A stretch of DNA of 64,000 nt, from NCBI GenBank assembly GCA_038227135.1, contig JBBRQC010000002.1:124001-188000 (forward strand), given 5' to 3'. Source of the DNA: UBA4720 sp038227135. GTDB lineage: Bacteria > Gemmatimonadota > Gemmatimonadetes > Gemmatimonadales > Gemmatimonadaceae. This document shows positions 8,302 through 16,736 of this stretch, piece after piece. The translations under genes were made by a program, and so were the position numbers. Every line of letters starts with the position of its first letter. Within the stretch, counting starts at the first letter, position 1. The notes beneath the pieces were generated by a model. It was not told the DNA's origin. It saw nothing but the letters and a program-made list of their open reading frames with translations, and did not search any database.

Positions 8302-9261
8302 ATGAAACGGCTTCCATCGCGGGCAAACCAGGCTCTTCCGTCCGGCTCGCACCCAATTGCGGTAGCCGCCGAGCGGACGGGGCTGACCCAGGACGTGTTG
8401 AGAGTGTGGGAGCGGCGGTACGGAGCCGTGAAGCCGAAGCGCGGTCCAACCGGCCAACGGGTTTATTCCGATTCTGACCTCGAGCGACTACGGCTGCTCC
8501 ACGCCGCGACGCGCGCTGGCCGGAGCATCGGTCAGATCGCGCAGCTCCCGAGCAAGGCGCTGGCGGCAATGGTCGACGACGACTCCGCGGCGCGCGCGGA
8601 GCTCGCAACAGTCGCAAACGAGTGGGCCGATGCCGCCGACATTATCGACACCGCCCTCTCGCTTGCCCAGTCGCTCCAGGGCATCCAGCTGGACGATCAT
8701 TTGCGGCGCGCGTCGGCGACGCTCGGATTTTCCGAATTTCTGGCGCAGGTCGCGGTACCGTTGCTTCGACGCATCGGGGACGAATGGCACGGAGGTCGTC
8801 TCACTCCGGCCCAGGAACACCTCGCTTCATCCGTGGTGCACGACATCTTCGTGGAGCGGATGCGCGCGTTCTCTTCCCGCACCGACTCCCCCCGTGTGCT
8901 GGTCGCTACTCCCGCCGGCGAGCGACACGCGATCGGAGCAGCGCTCGTCGGAGCCGCGGCGGCCGTCGAGGGTTGGAGCGTGATCTACCTTGGTGCGGAC
9001 CTGCCCGCGGCGGAGATCGCCAACGCCGCAATCGCCCGGCGCGTGAGCGTGGTGGCATTGAGCGTCCTTTACATCGAGAATCGCGAGCGAATACTCGGTG
9101 AGCTGCGCTCGCTGCGCTCGCTTCTTCCCGGCGACATTGCGCTTGTGGTCGGGGGCGCGGGCGCACTGAAGCTGTCGCGGCAGCTCTCCGGTTCCGGCGT
9201 GCGCGTGACCGAGAAAATTGCCGAGCTAAACGACGAACTGCGGCGCGCGCGTGCCAGCTGA
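8302..9261 (+). CDS. MerR-family B12-dependent photoreceptor regulator (CarH/LitR type)
   Basis: 319 residues. An N-terminal MerR helix-turn-helix (residues 17-82, VAAERTGLTQDVLRVWERRYG) is followed by a helical cobalamin cap and a Rossmann B12-binding domain. The cap carries the light-sensing signature W162-x9-E172-H173 (WHGGRLTPAQEH). The Rossmann part has E207-x-H209-x-x-G212, with the His expected to ligate cobalt; Glu stands where the general motif has Asp. CarH proteins bind adenosylcobalamin as dark tetramers on operator DNA and release it on illumination. Direct repeats upstream match that mode. The stop lies 1 nt before the ATG of the SDR gene, so the two are cotranscribed. Confidence 0.9.
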   Translation: MKRLPSRANQALPSGSHPIAVAAERTGLTQDVLRVWERRYGAVKPKRGPTGQRVYSDSDLERLRLLHAATRAGRSIGQIAQLPSKALAAMVDDDSAARAELATVANEWADAADIIDTALSLAQSLQGIQLDDHLRRASATLGFSEFLAQVAVPLLRRIGDEWHGGRLTPAQEHLASSVVHDIFVERMRAFSSRTDSPRVLVATPAGERHAIGAALVGAAAAVEGWSVIYLGADLPAAEIANAAIARRVSVVALSVLYIENRERILGELRSLRSLLPGDIALVVGGAGALKLSRQLSGSGVRVTEKIAELNDELRRARAS

Positions 9262-9262
9262 C

Positions 9263-10771
9263 ATGGACCGTGCAAAGAAGCCCCGCCGTCTCATACTGCT
9301 GACGGGGGCCAGCGGCTACATCGGTGGCCGACTACTGCGCACTCTCACGGAGCGCGGGGAACGAGTTCGTGCAATTGCCCGGCGACCCGACGAGCTGAAG
9401 GGGCGGGCCCCGGCCGGGGTCGAGGTCGTCGGTGGAGATGTGCTCGACGCGTCTTCACTCGTTCCTGCTTTCGACGGAGTCGACACCGCGTACTATCTCA
9501 TCCACGCCATGGCTTCGCGGCACGATTTCCAAAGCGAAGAGCGCACTGGCGCCGAGAATTTCGCCAGGGCGGCCAAAGCTGCCGGTGTGACACGGATCAT
9601 TTTCCTCGGCGGCCTCGGGAGCGAAGGACTCTCGAAGCACCTCGCCAGCAGGCAGGACGTCGGACGAATTCTCAGCGACACCGGCATTCCGACGCTGGAG
9701 TTCCGGGCTTCGATAATACTTGGCTCCGGGAGCCTTTCGTTCGAGCTGGTGCGTGCGCTCGTGGAGAGGCTTCCGGTCCTGATCGTTCCGCGATGGGCGA
9801 GTCAGCGAACGCAACCGATCGCGATCGAGGATATGATCGAGTACCTCGCCGCCGGACTCGACGTCGAGCTGCGCGCGAGTCAGACAGTCGAAGTGGGCGG
9901 CACTGACCGAGTGTCGTACCTCGACCTGATGCGCGAGTACGCATCGCAGCGCTCACTCGGCCGCCGCTTCATTCCCGTTCCGGTGCTCACTCCCTGGCTG
10001 TCCAGCCGATGGCTTGGTCTAGTGACACCCGTGTACGCTCGAGTCGGGCGCAAGCTCATAGACAGTCTTCGCAACGAGACGGTGGTCAACTCACCTACCG
10101 CGGAAACGCTCTTTCCCCACATCAAACCGCGCGGAGTTCGCGCCGCGATGGCCCGCGCCATTGCGAACGAGGATCAGGAGCTCGCCGAAACGCGGTGGTC
10201 GGACGCGTTTTCGTCCGTGGGCGCCAGAAAAACTGGGGGAGGACCGAGCACCGGCCTGCGCATTCTCGATTCGCGAACCGCGACTGTCGCGGGCTCACCA
10301 GCAAATGCATTTCGATCGATCGAGCGGATCGGAGGTGAGGCCGGATGGTACTACGGGAACTTCCTTTGGCGGGCTCGCGGTGGGGTTGATTTGTTGCTCG
10401 GCGGCGCGGGCATGCGGCGTGGCAGGCGCGATCCGCTACGCGTCCGTCCGGGAGACGCCCTCGATTTCTGGCGGGTCGAGGCGGTCGAGCCGGGCCGAAT
10501 GCTCCGACTGCGCGCGGAGATGAAGGTTCCCGGGCGCGCCTGGCTGCAGTTCGAGGTCACCGGTGACGAAACGGAGAGTCTGATTCGCCAGACGGCCATC
10601 TTCGAGCCTCGCGGCGTTGGCGGCCTTCTCTACTGGTATGCGCTTTATCCGGTGCATCGCCTGATCTTCAACGGGATGCTCCGCGGCATCGCTGGGCGGG
10701 CAGGTGTCAGCCTTGCGCGCTCTCCAGCAGCTGAATCTTCTGCCAGATCCGTCCCGAGAGGGCGCTCGTGA
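9263..10771 (+). CDS. NAD(P)-binding SDR protein with C-terminal DUF2867 domain
   Basis: About 502 residues. The N-terminal Rossmann fold (LILLTGASGYIGGRLLRTL) is of the atypical SDR/NmrA type and extends to about residue 300. The C-terminal third (GWYYGNFLWRARGGVDLLLGGAGMRRGRRD to the end) is DUF2867, a lipid-binding-like domain often found in light-responsive clusters. It follows the B12 photoreceptor almost without a gap; a GTG at 9251 is an alternative start overlapping that gene. Cotranscription suggests a photo-oxidative stress role. This is inference; substrate unknown. Its 3' end overlaps the convergent gene at 10707 by 65 bp. Confidence 0.85.
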   Translation: MDRAKKPRRLILLTGASGYIGGRLLRTLTERGERVRAIARRPDELKGRAPAGVEVVGGDVLDASSLVPAFDGVDTAYYLIHAMASRHDFQSEERTGAENFARAAKAAGVTRIIFLGGLGSEGLSKHLASRQDVGRILSDTGIPTLEFRASIILGSGSLSFELVRALVERLPVLIVPRWASQRTQPIAIEDMIEYLAAGLDVELRASQTVEVGGTDRVSYLDLMREYASQRSLGRRFIPVPVLTPWLSSRWLGLVTPVYARVGRKLIDSLRNETVVNSPTAETLFPHIKPRGVRAAMARAIANEDQELAETRWSDAFSSVGARKTGGGPSTGLRILDSRTATVAGSPANAFRSIERIGGEAGWYYGNFLWRARGGVDLLLGGAGMRRGRRDPLRVRPGDALDFWRVEAVEPGRMLRLRAEMKVPGRAWLQFEVTGDETESLIRQTAIFEPRGVGGLLYWYALYPVHRLIFNGMLRGIAGRAGVSLARSPAAESSARSVPRGRS

Positions 10772-11411
10772 GCGCTTCGATCTCGTTGACTTCGCTCAAC
10801 ACTTCCTGGTCCTTGAAGCGTTGAACGAGGAGCGCGGACAGCTTCCCGGTCAGCGAAAGGAGATCCGTGCAGTAGTCGAGGTATCGGCCAAGTGATGGCG
10901 GGCTCATGGCGCCTTTCGGGCTCTCGGTGATTTCCGGCTCGGGCAGCCGCCGCCCAGCGGGGTCCTTGCTAAGCTGATGCATGTCCACGACGTGCGCGAG
11001 GCTGCGCAATTCGTGGAGCACGGCGTGCGCCCGTCTGCGCTTGAGGTTCGTCTCCAGCCGAAGCAGGAACAGCACCGCGACGCTCACGATCGCGATAATG
11101 TTCAGCCCGGCGGCGATCGACTGCACCTCCGAGAATTTGTGTGCGCCCTCGGGGAGATCGATCGGAGGGCTGGCCAGGTACAGCACCACGATCATCGCCG
11201 TGATGAGCAATCCCGCGAAGATGCGTATCGGCCAGTTTGGTGCGTTGAGGTAGCCGGCACAGTCGGCGACCTCTGTGCCGACGGCGATCATCTCGTCGGC
11301 CACTCTTCCGAGGCCCGAGCCAGGAAACTGGTTGTTGATTCGATCCCTCAGCGCCGTCAGTGTGGCGATGATCTTTGGTTCGTCGAGTTGTCGATAGCGC
11401 GAGGTCGTCAT
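10707..11411 (-). CDS. Hypothetical membrane protein with two transmembrane helices
   Basis: 234 residues from the ATG at 11411 (MTTSRYRQLDEPK); the frame extends further upstream but without protein-like sequence. Two hydrophobic helices (IRIFAGLLITAMIVVLYLA and IAAGLNIIAIVSVAVLFLL) separate a cytoplasmic N-terminal helix region from a long helical C-terminal domain. I do not recognise a family. The C-terminal part could form a coiled coil. It overlaps the SDR gene end by 65 bp in convergent orientation. Confidence 0.6.
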   Translation of the reverse strand: MTTSRYRQLDEPKIIATLTALRDRINNQFPGSGLGRVADEMIAVGTEVADCAGYLNAPNWPIRIFAGLLITAMIVVLYLASPPIDLPEGAHKFSEVQSIAAGLNIIAIVSVAVLFLLRLETNLKRRRAHAVLHELRSLAHVVDMHQLSKDPAGRRLPEPEITESPKGAMSPPSLGRYLDYCTDLLSLTGKLSALLVQRFKDQEVLSEVNEIEALTSALSGRIWQKIQLLESAQG

Positions 11412-11621
11412 GCTGAGTTGGCAAGTCGGGCGTCCAGAAAACTGAAGCAGCGAGCTGCACAGTCTGTAGCAGCCTGGCCGTGAGCCTCCATACTCGGGTT
11501 GCGGCTCGAGGAGTCCGGCGATCCCGCGCCGTCGCTTGCACAATAGATAGCTTGCGCAGGTAAGCGATGCAAAAACAACGTGGCGCTTCTGGCAACGCCC
11601 GATATCGGGAAATCAGCAACA

Positions 11622-11912
11622 ATGCCAGTGACCAACGAAGCGAGGCTCGAAGCCTCATTGGCTGAGCTCAATAGAGTGCTATCTGACAGAACGGTTGCGG
11701 CCTCAACAGACCGCATCGCTCTGCGCGATGCGGTCTGCGCTTACTTCGCCGCCGAGCGCGCGAGGGGGACGCCGGTCGTTGATTTCACCCGGACACTGAG
11801 GCAGCTACTGCGGAAGTCAGAAGATCGCGGACCCCGCGTAGCCGACGCGCTGGCGCTACAACTCGTAGATTGGTGTATGAACTTCCAGCTACTTCCCGAA
11901 CGCCCTCTTTAG
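11622..11912 (+). CDS. Small helical hypothetical protein
   Basis: 96 residues from the ATG at 11622 (MPVTNEARLEASLAELNRVL); an in-frame ATG at 11580 is the alternative. The protein is predicted all-helical and ends in LVDWCMNFQLLPERPL. Its size and style recall the 125-residue protein at 15096-15473, so both may belong to a class of small cytoplasmic proteins without known function. The 3' end overlaps the convergent esterase gene by 24 bp. Confidence 0.45.
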   Translation: MPVTNEARLEASLAELNRVLSDRTVAASTDRIALRDAVCAYFAAERARGTPVVDFTRTLRQLLRKSEDRGPRVADALALQLVDWCMNFQLLPERPL

Positions 11913-12989
11913 AGCGTCGGCCGCCGACTGCTCGGCGTCCTTTGCGCTGTCCACCACGGCGCCCATTCCAAAGAATTCGTGGGTGACCGCGGGATAAGTC
12001 TTCTGCGTCACTTCCACTCCCGCTGTTTTCATCCTCTTCGCGAGGATTTCGCCGTCGGCCCTCAGGGGGTCGATCTGCGCGTTGATGATGGTTGTTGGCG
12101 GCAGTCCTTTGAGATCCGCATCCACCAGGTTGACCCGTGGATTTGCGCGATCCTGCGGCCCATTGAGATAGTTGTCAAAGAACCAGCTCATCATCGTCCG
12201 GTTGAGCGGTTTTGCCTTGGCATTCTCCACGTACGATGACGTCGTGGTGTCGGTCCCCGCGATGGGATAGACGGAAACGATCGCGACTGGGGTTTGCACT
12301 TTCTTGTCTCGTGCCATGATCGCGGTGGCTACCGCGAGCCCGCCACCGGCGCTCTCGCCGGCTACCGCGATTCGTTTCGGGTCGCCCTTGATCGATGCGG
12401 CGTTCTTCAGTGTCCATTCGTAAGTGGCGAATGCATCGTCGTGCGCGGCCGGAAATTTGTTCTCAGGCCCCTGGCGATAGTCGACCGAGACGACCACTGC
12501 ATTCGCAAGCTTAGACAGAGCGCGAGCCCCGCCATCGTAGACATCCTTGTTGGCGATCACCCAACCGCCGCCGTGGTAGTACACGACGACCGGGAATGGG
12601 CCTGTTCCGGACTTCGGCGTGTAGATCCTGATTGGAAGCGGGCCCGCGGGTCCGGCGAAGGTGCGATCGACTGACGATACCGCGGGATCGGGTGCAGTTG
12701 ATTTGCCGTTCTTTGTCAGCAGTGCTTTCACCGCATCTGTGGGGGTCGGCTGCTTCCGCGCTTCGGCGGCGGTGAGCGTCTCGATTGGTTTGCCACCAAG
12801 CGAGGCGAGCTGATCGAGTACCTGTTGCATCTGAGCGTTGGGAGTCGCCATGGCGCTTGCGGTGTCTGCGCGGACCGTCACGCCGGAGAGAGTGGAGTCT
12901 TGGTTCACTTTGTCCTTGGAAGAGCATCCGGCAACCAATACGGCTGCGAGTGCGGTTAGCAACGAATTCGTCAAAAACGGGAGCCGCAT
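11889..12989 (-). CDS. Alpha/beta-hydrolase lipoprotein, hormone-sensitive-lipase-type esterase
   Basis: 366 residues. The start at 12989 gives a lipoprotein signal with lipobox VAGC (Cys22). The HSL-family oxyanion motif HGGGW (139-143), nucleophile elbow GESAGG (Ser213), Asp307 (IDPLRADGE) and His337 (THEFFG) form a complete catalytic triad. About 110 residues of linker precede the domain. It should hydrolyse short-chain or hydrophobic esters from the periplasmic side of a membrane. It is monocistronic and divergent from the GntR regulator at 13200. Confidence 0.88.
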   Translation of the reverse strand: MRLPFLTNSLLTALAAVLVAGCSSKDKVNQDSTLSGVTVRADTASAMATPNAQMQQVLDQLASLGGKPIETLTAAEARKQPTPTDAVKALLTKNGKSTAPDPAVSSVDRTFAGPAGPLPIRIYTPKSGTGPFPVVVYYHGGGWVIANKDVYDGGARALSKLANAVVVSVDYRQGPENKFPAAHDDAFATYEWTLKNAASIKGDPKRIAVAGESAGGGLAVATAIMARDKKVQTPVAIVSVYPIAGTDTTTSSYVENAKAKPLNRTMMSWFFDNYLNGPQDRANPRVNLVDADLKGLPPTTIINAQIDPLRADGEILAKRMKTAGVEVTQKTYPAVTHEFFGMGAVVDSAKDAEQSAADALKRAFGK

Positions 12990-13093
12990 GAAATGGCCTC
13001 GATCGGGGTCAATACGATTTCTGATGGGAGTTGCAGAACGGGGGCCCAAAGCGATCTCTCACCGAACTACGCTTCAAATGACAACTCGTCAGT

Positions 13094-13132
13094 GCAGCAG
13101 TTGGCGCAGGCGCCGCCGACTGCTGCATTTTT
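13094..13132 (+). terminator. Intrinsic terminator upstream of the GntR gene
   Basis: GCAGCAGT (13094-13101) pairs with ACTGCTGC (13119-13126), with a GC-rich inner stem and TTTTT at 13128-13132. No plus-strand gene ends here, so it either ends a small transcript or attenuates the GntR leader about 70 bp upstream of that gene. Confidence 0.5.
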
Positions 13133-13199
13133 CTGGTGTTGGGGGGTAATGGGGAGGATGAAACCAGCGGCGGCACGCCGCTCTCTATAGTGTTAGGCT

Positions 13200-14123
13200 G
13201 TGTCCGCACATCGAAGGGCTTTCGTTGCGAGTACCCTGCAAAGGCGCATTGAGCAGTCGCTCCGCTCTCGCGCGCTCGCCCCCGGGGATCGTCTGCCGAG
13301 CACACGCGAGGTGGGGGGCGAGTTCGATGTGGACCCCCGAGTGGCACTGGCGGCCTATCAGACGCTGGCCGAAGAGGGCCTCGTGGTGCTTAAGCCCCGA
13401 TCGGGTGTCTTTGTGGCGCCTGCCACTGTGCTCAGCGAAGAGCGGCCGCCCTCGAGCGATTTTCTCGCTGACACGCTGGTCGCAGCCGTGGTACGGGGTT
13501 TTTCTCTAGCGCGCTTTACCGACGATCTGAGAATAGCCGCGCTCGGCCGACGGTTGCGTGCAACCGTTATCGCGTCAACGTCGGATCAGGCGCAGGGGTT
13601 GTCCCGAGAGTTGAAGGTGGACTACGGGTTCGAGACAACCACGCTGTTGGTCGAAGATCTGAAGGAGAAAACCTCTATCCGGTCGGCGATCCAACGCGCG
13701 CACCTCATCATTACAACAAAGCTCTCCGAGAAAGAAGTTTCGGAGGTCATCGAGCCCCTCGGCAAACAGGCAATGGTCGTGAATATTCGTCCGGCGTTCG
13801 TCGAGAAGGAGTGGAAGGAGCTCTTTCGGTCGGGCCGAGCATACATCGTCGCCGCGGATCCTCGTTTTCTGGACGTCGCTCGGATGTATCTGGCGAAGGC
13901 GATGGATATGCAGAATGTCAGGATGCTGATCGTCGACCGGGATGATCTAACGGCGATACCGCCCCAGGCGCCGACCTATGTCACCGAGGCGGCTCGGCAG
14001 AAACTGGGCAAATTTCACATCCCCGGACGATTGATACCGCCGCCGAGGCTTCTCGCGGAGAACAGCGTGCGTACTTTGGTCGCGTTCATCGTCAAGATGA
14101 ATCTGGAGCAAGCTGGGGCGTAA
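13200..14123 (+). CDS. GntR-family transcriptional regulator
   Basis: 307 residues starting with GTG at 13200. The N-terminal winged helix is typical of GntR (IEQSLRSRALAPGDRLPSTREVGGEFDVDP...ALAAYQTLAEEGLVVLKPRSGVFV, about residues 13-75). The remaining 230 residues do not match the FadR, HutC or aminotransferase-like domains by eye and may form a periplasmic-binding-like fold (RAHLIITTKLSEKEV, QAMVVNIRPAFVE). Ligand unknown. It is divergent from the esterase, a plausible target. Confidence 0.78.
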   Translation: MSAHRRAFVASTLQRRIEQSLRSRALAPGDRLPSTREVGGEFDVDPRVALAAYQTLAEEGLVVLKPRSGVFVAPATVLSEERPPSSDFLADTLVAAVVRGFSLARFTDDLRIAALGRRLRATVIASTSDQAQGLSRELKVDYGFETTTLLVEDLKEKTSIRSAIQRAHLIITTKLSEKEVSEVIEPLGKQAMVVNIRPAFVEKEWKELFRSGRAYIVAADPRFLDVARMYLAKAMDMQNVRMLIVDRDDLTAIPPQAPTYVTEAARQKLGKFHIPGRLIPPPRLLAENSVRTLVAFIVKMNLEQAGA

Positions 14124-14137
14124 GATTGTACGTGGGG

Positions 14138-14173
14138 TATAATTGTTGCCCTTACAGTCCAATTGTTGCCCTT
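14138..14173 (+). promoter_or_regulatory. TATAAT box with a 13-bp direct repeat at 20-bp period
   Basis: A perfect TATAAT (14138-14143) overlaps the first of two AATTGTTGCCCTT repeats (14141-14153 and 14161-14173), spaced exactly two helical turns. No -35 is obvious. This lies 50-85 bp upstream of the GAF gene and looks like a regulated promoter. Confidence 0.4.
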
Positions 14174-14222
14174 TCGTTAGTAGTCTCCCTTCCAGGTGAG
14201 ACCTCCCCTTTCTGAGCAGTTT

Positions 14223-15083
14223 ATGCGCGCCACCCAGACATTGACCACGGACACAGAAAATCGACCCCATCGCGCGCCGCGCGCCAGAACCTCGGAGCTT
14301 GCCATTGTGGCTGGACAATCGGCTTTCCGAGAAGCGGCTGCCGAATCGGCCGAGGTTCGCGAGAGCATCGCGCTCCGCCGAATTGCCGCGACAACAGGCG
14401 AAGAGCCGCACGCGGTGCTTCAGGGACTCCTCTCTGCCGCTATAGAGCTGTGTGGCGGCGGTGCGGATACGAGTACGGCTGGCGTGAGCATGCTGGAGCC
14501 CGCTCCGGATGGTGGCGAACAATTCCGGTGGGTCGCACTGGCGGGTTGTCTGGCATCCCACATCGGGGGGACTACACCGCGCAATTTCAGTCCGTGCGGA
14601 GAATGTCTGGACAGGAATGCGTCCATTATTCACTCCCGACCCGATATCAAGTACGACTATTTCCAGTCCGCGGGGCTGGAGTTCACGGAAGGTTTGGTTC
14701 TGCCGTTCATCACCGAGCTGCAACCAGATGCGTTGGGCACGATCTGGGTGGTGTCGCACCCACCGGGCAGGCATCACTTCGACGCGGAAGACGTCCGCCT
14801 GATGGAAAGTCTCGCACATTTTGCGGGATCGGCTTACTCACTGGCGGTCGCCCGGGACAAGGCGGACGGAACGAAACGCCAGCAACAGGATGCGGTCGCG
14901 GCAGTGAGTCAGGAGATGAGGACGCCGCTCAACACCATCGCAGCGTCAGTGTATTTGCTCATGCTGGAGACCCAGGGCAGCCTTACGCAAAGTCAACTCG
15001 AGCATCTCGCGAGGATCCGGACTGCGGTGAAGCTGCTGGAAACGGGCGTAGCTGGGTTGTCGGAGTCGGCGCAAGCGAACTGA
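14223..15083 (+). CDS. GAF-domain protein with degenerate, truncated histidine-kinase dimerisation domain
   Basis: 286 residues from the ATG at 14223 (an earlier ATG at 14196 is possible). A GAF sensor domain spans about 55-205. A helical DHp-like segment follows, AVSQEMRTPLNTIAASVYLL, in which the phosphoacceptor His of the usual SHELRTPLN is Gln230. The protein stops after the second DHp helix, so there is no ATPase domain. It cannot autophosphorylate and may act as a dimerising sensor or a partner that modulates another kinase. It is convergent with the next small gene. Confidence 0.75.
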   Translation: MRATQTLTTDTENRPHRAPRARTSELAIVAGQSAFREAAAESAEVRESIALRRIAATTGEEPHAVLQGLLSAAIELCGGGADTSTAGVSMLEPAPDGGEQFRWVALAGCLASHIGGTTPRNFSPCGECLDRNASIIHSRPDIKYDYFQSAGLEFTEGLVLPFITELQPDALGTIWVVSHPPGRHHFDAEDVRLMESLAHFAGSAYSLAVARDKADGTKRQQQDAVAAVSQEMRTPLNTIAASVYLLMLETQGSLTQSQLEHLARIRTAVKLLETGVAGLSESAQAN

Positions 15084-15095
15084 AGCTCGCGCTTT

Positions 15096-15473
15096 TCAGG
15101 ATGCGTCTTTCCTGAAGAACGCTTCGATGCACCACGTGCTGGCGCGCTGACGCAAGTCGTCGCCGTTCCAGTCCGAGACGTGCGGGGCGATTGCCACGAA
15201 GCTGCGGTTGTTGATGACGGTCTTGAGGGCGATCAGCACGCGCTCCGGAGTAGTTCCGATGTCCCGCAGCGCTACCGTGAAGCTGCCGACTGCAAGGTGC
15301 AATCGCTTCATTGATTCGGCATCTCTCCCCGCCGCGTCCTGAACGGCCTGGCGCAGCCGGTCGCACAACTCCGCTTCGGGAATCGCGAGCTGTAGGACCA
15401 GGCTGTCGCGTTGAGCCGTGGCAATGTCGCCCTTCCGGTCTTCATCGTTGTAGTAGACGATCTGATTGGACAT
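15096..15473 (-). CDS. Small helical hypothetical protein
   Basis: 125 residues from the ATG at 15473 (MSNQIVYYNDED). Predicted mostly helical, with TPERVLIALKTVINN and a C-terminal WCIEAFFRKDAS. The layout (a helical body, a PERVL segment, then a final amphipathic helix with an aromatic end) is shared by many small Gemmatimonadota proteins near signalling genes, which I know only as uncharacterised. Convergent with the GAF-domain gene, 12 bp away. Confidence 0.5.
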   Translation of the reverse strand: MSNQIVYYNDEDRKGDIATAQRDSLVLQLAIPEAELCDRLRQAVQDAAGRDAESMKRLHLAVGSFTVALRDIGTTPERVLIALKTVINNRSFVAIAPHVSDWNGDDLRQRASTWCIEAFFRKDAS

Positions 15474-15963
15474 AGTCGGATCCTCGGCGGACACGGCGTC
15501 GCCAGAAGCGCCGAGTGCTGTCCTTTTACCTACCGACAGCGGGTACGCGGGCTGGTGTGCAACCTCCCACGCTACAATGACATCTGGCGTGTAATACTCC
15601 GAACTCCGCGCATGGTTGCAAGCATTGGTTGTCTGCGGAGTCGCATTCGTGTAGCAGGTCTCGATCCCGAAACCCACTGCTACATGTTGTTACGTGTATG
15701 GTGACGCGTGTGACGCTTCGTGTGGCCCCTCCCGGCACCATCAAGTCGGGAGTATGCGCTTCGACAACTCTCGAACGCGCTTCCCGATGTAGCAGAGTCC
15801 CGCAAACACCGCGATCTGGTGCACACTGGCGATCGCAATCCAACAATTAGCCCCGATTGTGGCATGGCGGGCCCCCGTCGTGCCTTGGACTCCTCCGAGG
15901 ATTTCCGGCGGCACGCTTCGACGTGCCCGCCTCAACGTTAGCGGGCGAATTTCGGAGGAGACG
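15474..15963. other. 490-bp intergenic region with stacked hairpins
   Basis: No convincing gene. It holds a 7-bp inverted repeat ACTCCGC/GCGGAGT (15603-15641), the 14-bp hairpin at 15650-15684, and a GGCACG/CGTGCC hairpin at 15910-15927, just before the GGAGGAG ribosome site of the ferritin-like gene. It must contain the divergent promoters of the 15473 gene and the ferritin-Tat operon. Confidence 0.5.
15650..15684. other. Bulged 14-bp hairpin
   Basis: TGTAGCA (15650-15656) pairs with TGCTACA (15678-15684), and GGTCTCG (15657-15663) with CGAAACC (15668-15674, one G-U) around a 4-nt loop, leaving a 3-nt bulge CAC. It is not a tRNA and has no U-run. A structured RNA or leader element is possible. 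Confidence 0.4.
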
Positions 15964-16722
15964 ATGGGCGAACAAAAACTGATGGTGATATCCAGCGCGG
16001 ACCAGCTGCTGGAGGGAAAGACCAGGCGCGATTTCCTGAAGCTGGTCGGGCTGGGTGGCGCGGTGATCTTTCTACCGAGCGTTCTCACGAATTGCAGCAA
16101 CAACAGCGGTATAACGGGCCCACCGGGCAGCGGCAGCCCTCTCGTTATCGATTTTGCGAAGGGAGACACCGCGGTGCTCCAGTTCGCGTACGCGCTGGAG
16201 CAGCTGGAAGCGGATTTCTACACCAAGGTGGTGGCGAACTTCTCCTCGAGCCTGACCGCGAACGAGCAGACGGTCCTCGGCGAGATCAAGAACCACGAGG
16301 TGATCCACCGCCAGGCGCTCAAGACTATACTCGGCAGCACAAACGACTTCACCGTTCACACGAATTATAGCGGCCTGAATTTCAGCGATCGGGCCTCGGT
16401 GCTCAACACGGCAAAGACCTTTGAGGATCTGGGCGTAGCCGCGTACAACGGCGCAGCGCAATACCTCACAAGCACCGCGAATCTTCTCGTGGCAGGCAAG
16501 ATCGTTTCCGTCGAGGCCCGTCACGCATCGGCGATTCGGGATCTGATCGCGCCGAAGACATCCAGTCAGGGCGACAGCGGAACCAGCTTCGCACCCAAGT
16601 CGTTCGACGACGTGTTCAGCCCAGGCAAGGTCAGAACGGCCGCGCAGGCGTTCGTAGTCGAGCAGCTCACGTTCAGCAACGCGCCCAGCACGTTCGTGCA
16701 GGGACCGAACAACAACGGTTAA
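15964..16722 (+). CDS. Tat-exported ferritin-like protein
   Basis: 252 residues after a strong GGAGGAG site. A textbook twin-arginine signal (T20-R-R-D-F-L-K26, followed by a hydrophobic stretch) ends near LTNC, so it may also be lipidated. The mature part is a ferritin-like four-helix bundle of the Ferritin_2 type: LQFAYALEQLEADFYTKV, IKNHEVIHRQALK and VSVEARHASAIRDL supply the Glu/His ligands of a di-iron site. It precedes a second ferritin-like gene by 14 bp and then tatC and tatA, so it is probably exported folded with metal bound by the translocon encoded in its own operon. Confidence 0.88.
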   Translation: MGEQKLMVISSADQLLEGKTRRDFLKLVGLGGAVIFLPSVLTNCSNNSGITGPPGSGSPLVIDFAKGDTAVLQFAYALEQLEADFYTKVVANFSSSLTANEQTVLGEIKNHEVIHRQALKTILGSTNDFTVHTNYSGLNFSDRASVLNTAKTFEDLGVAAYNGAAQYLTSTANLLVAGKIVSVEARHASAIRDLIAPKTSSQGDSGTSFAPKSFDDVFSPGKVRTAAQAFVVEQLTFSNAPSTFVQGPNNNG

Positions 16723-16736
16723 GGAGCAATAACATC

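Noticed and set aside
13078..13149. Arg-rich mini-frame as an arginine leader peptide
   Set aside because: The Arg codons lie inside the terminator stem rather than before it, and the following gene is a regulator with no link to arginine.
15650..15684. Possible tRNA gene
   Set aside because: The T-arm-like bases are part of a single long hairpin; there is no anticodon arm, acceptor stem of seven pairs around a cloverleaf, or CCA.
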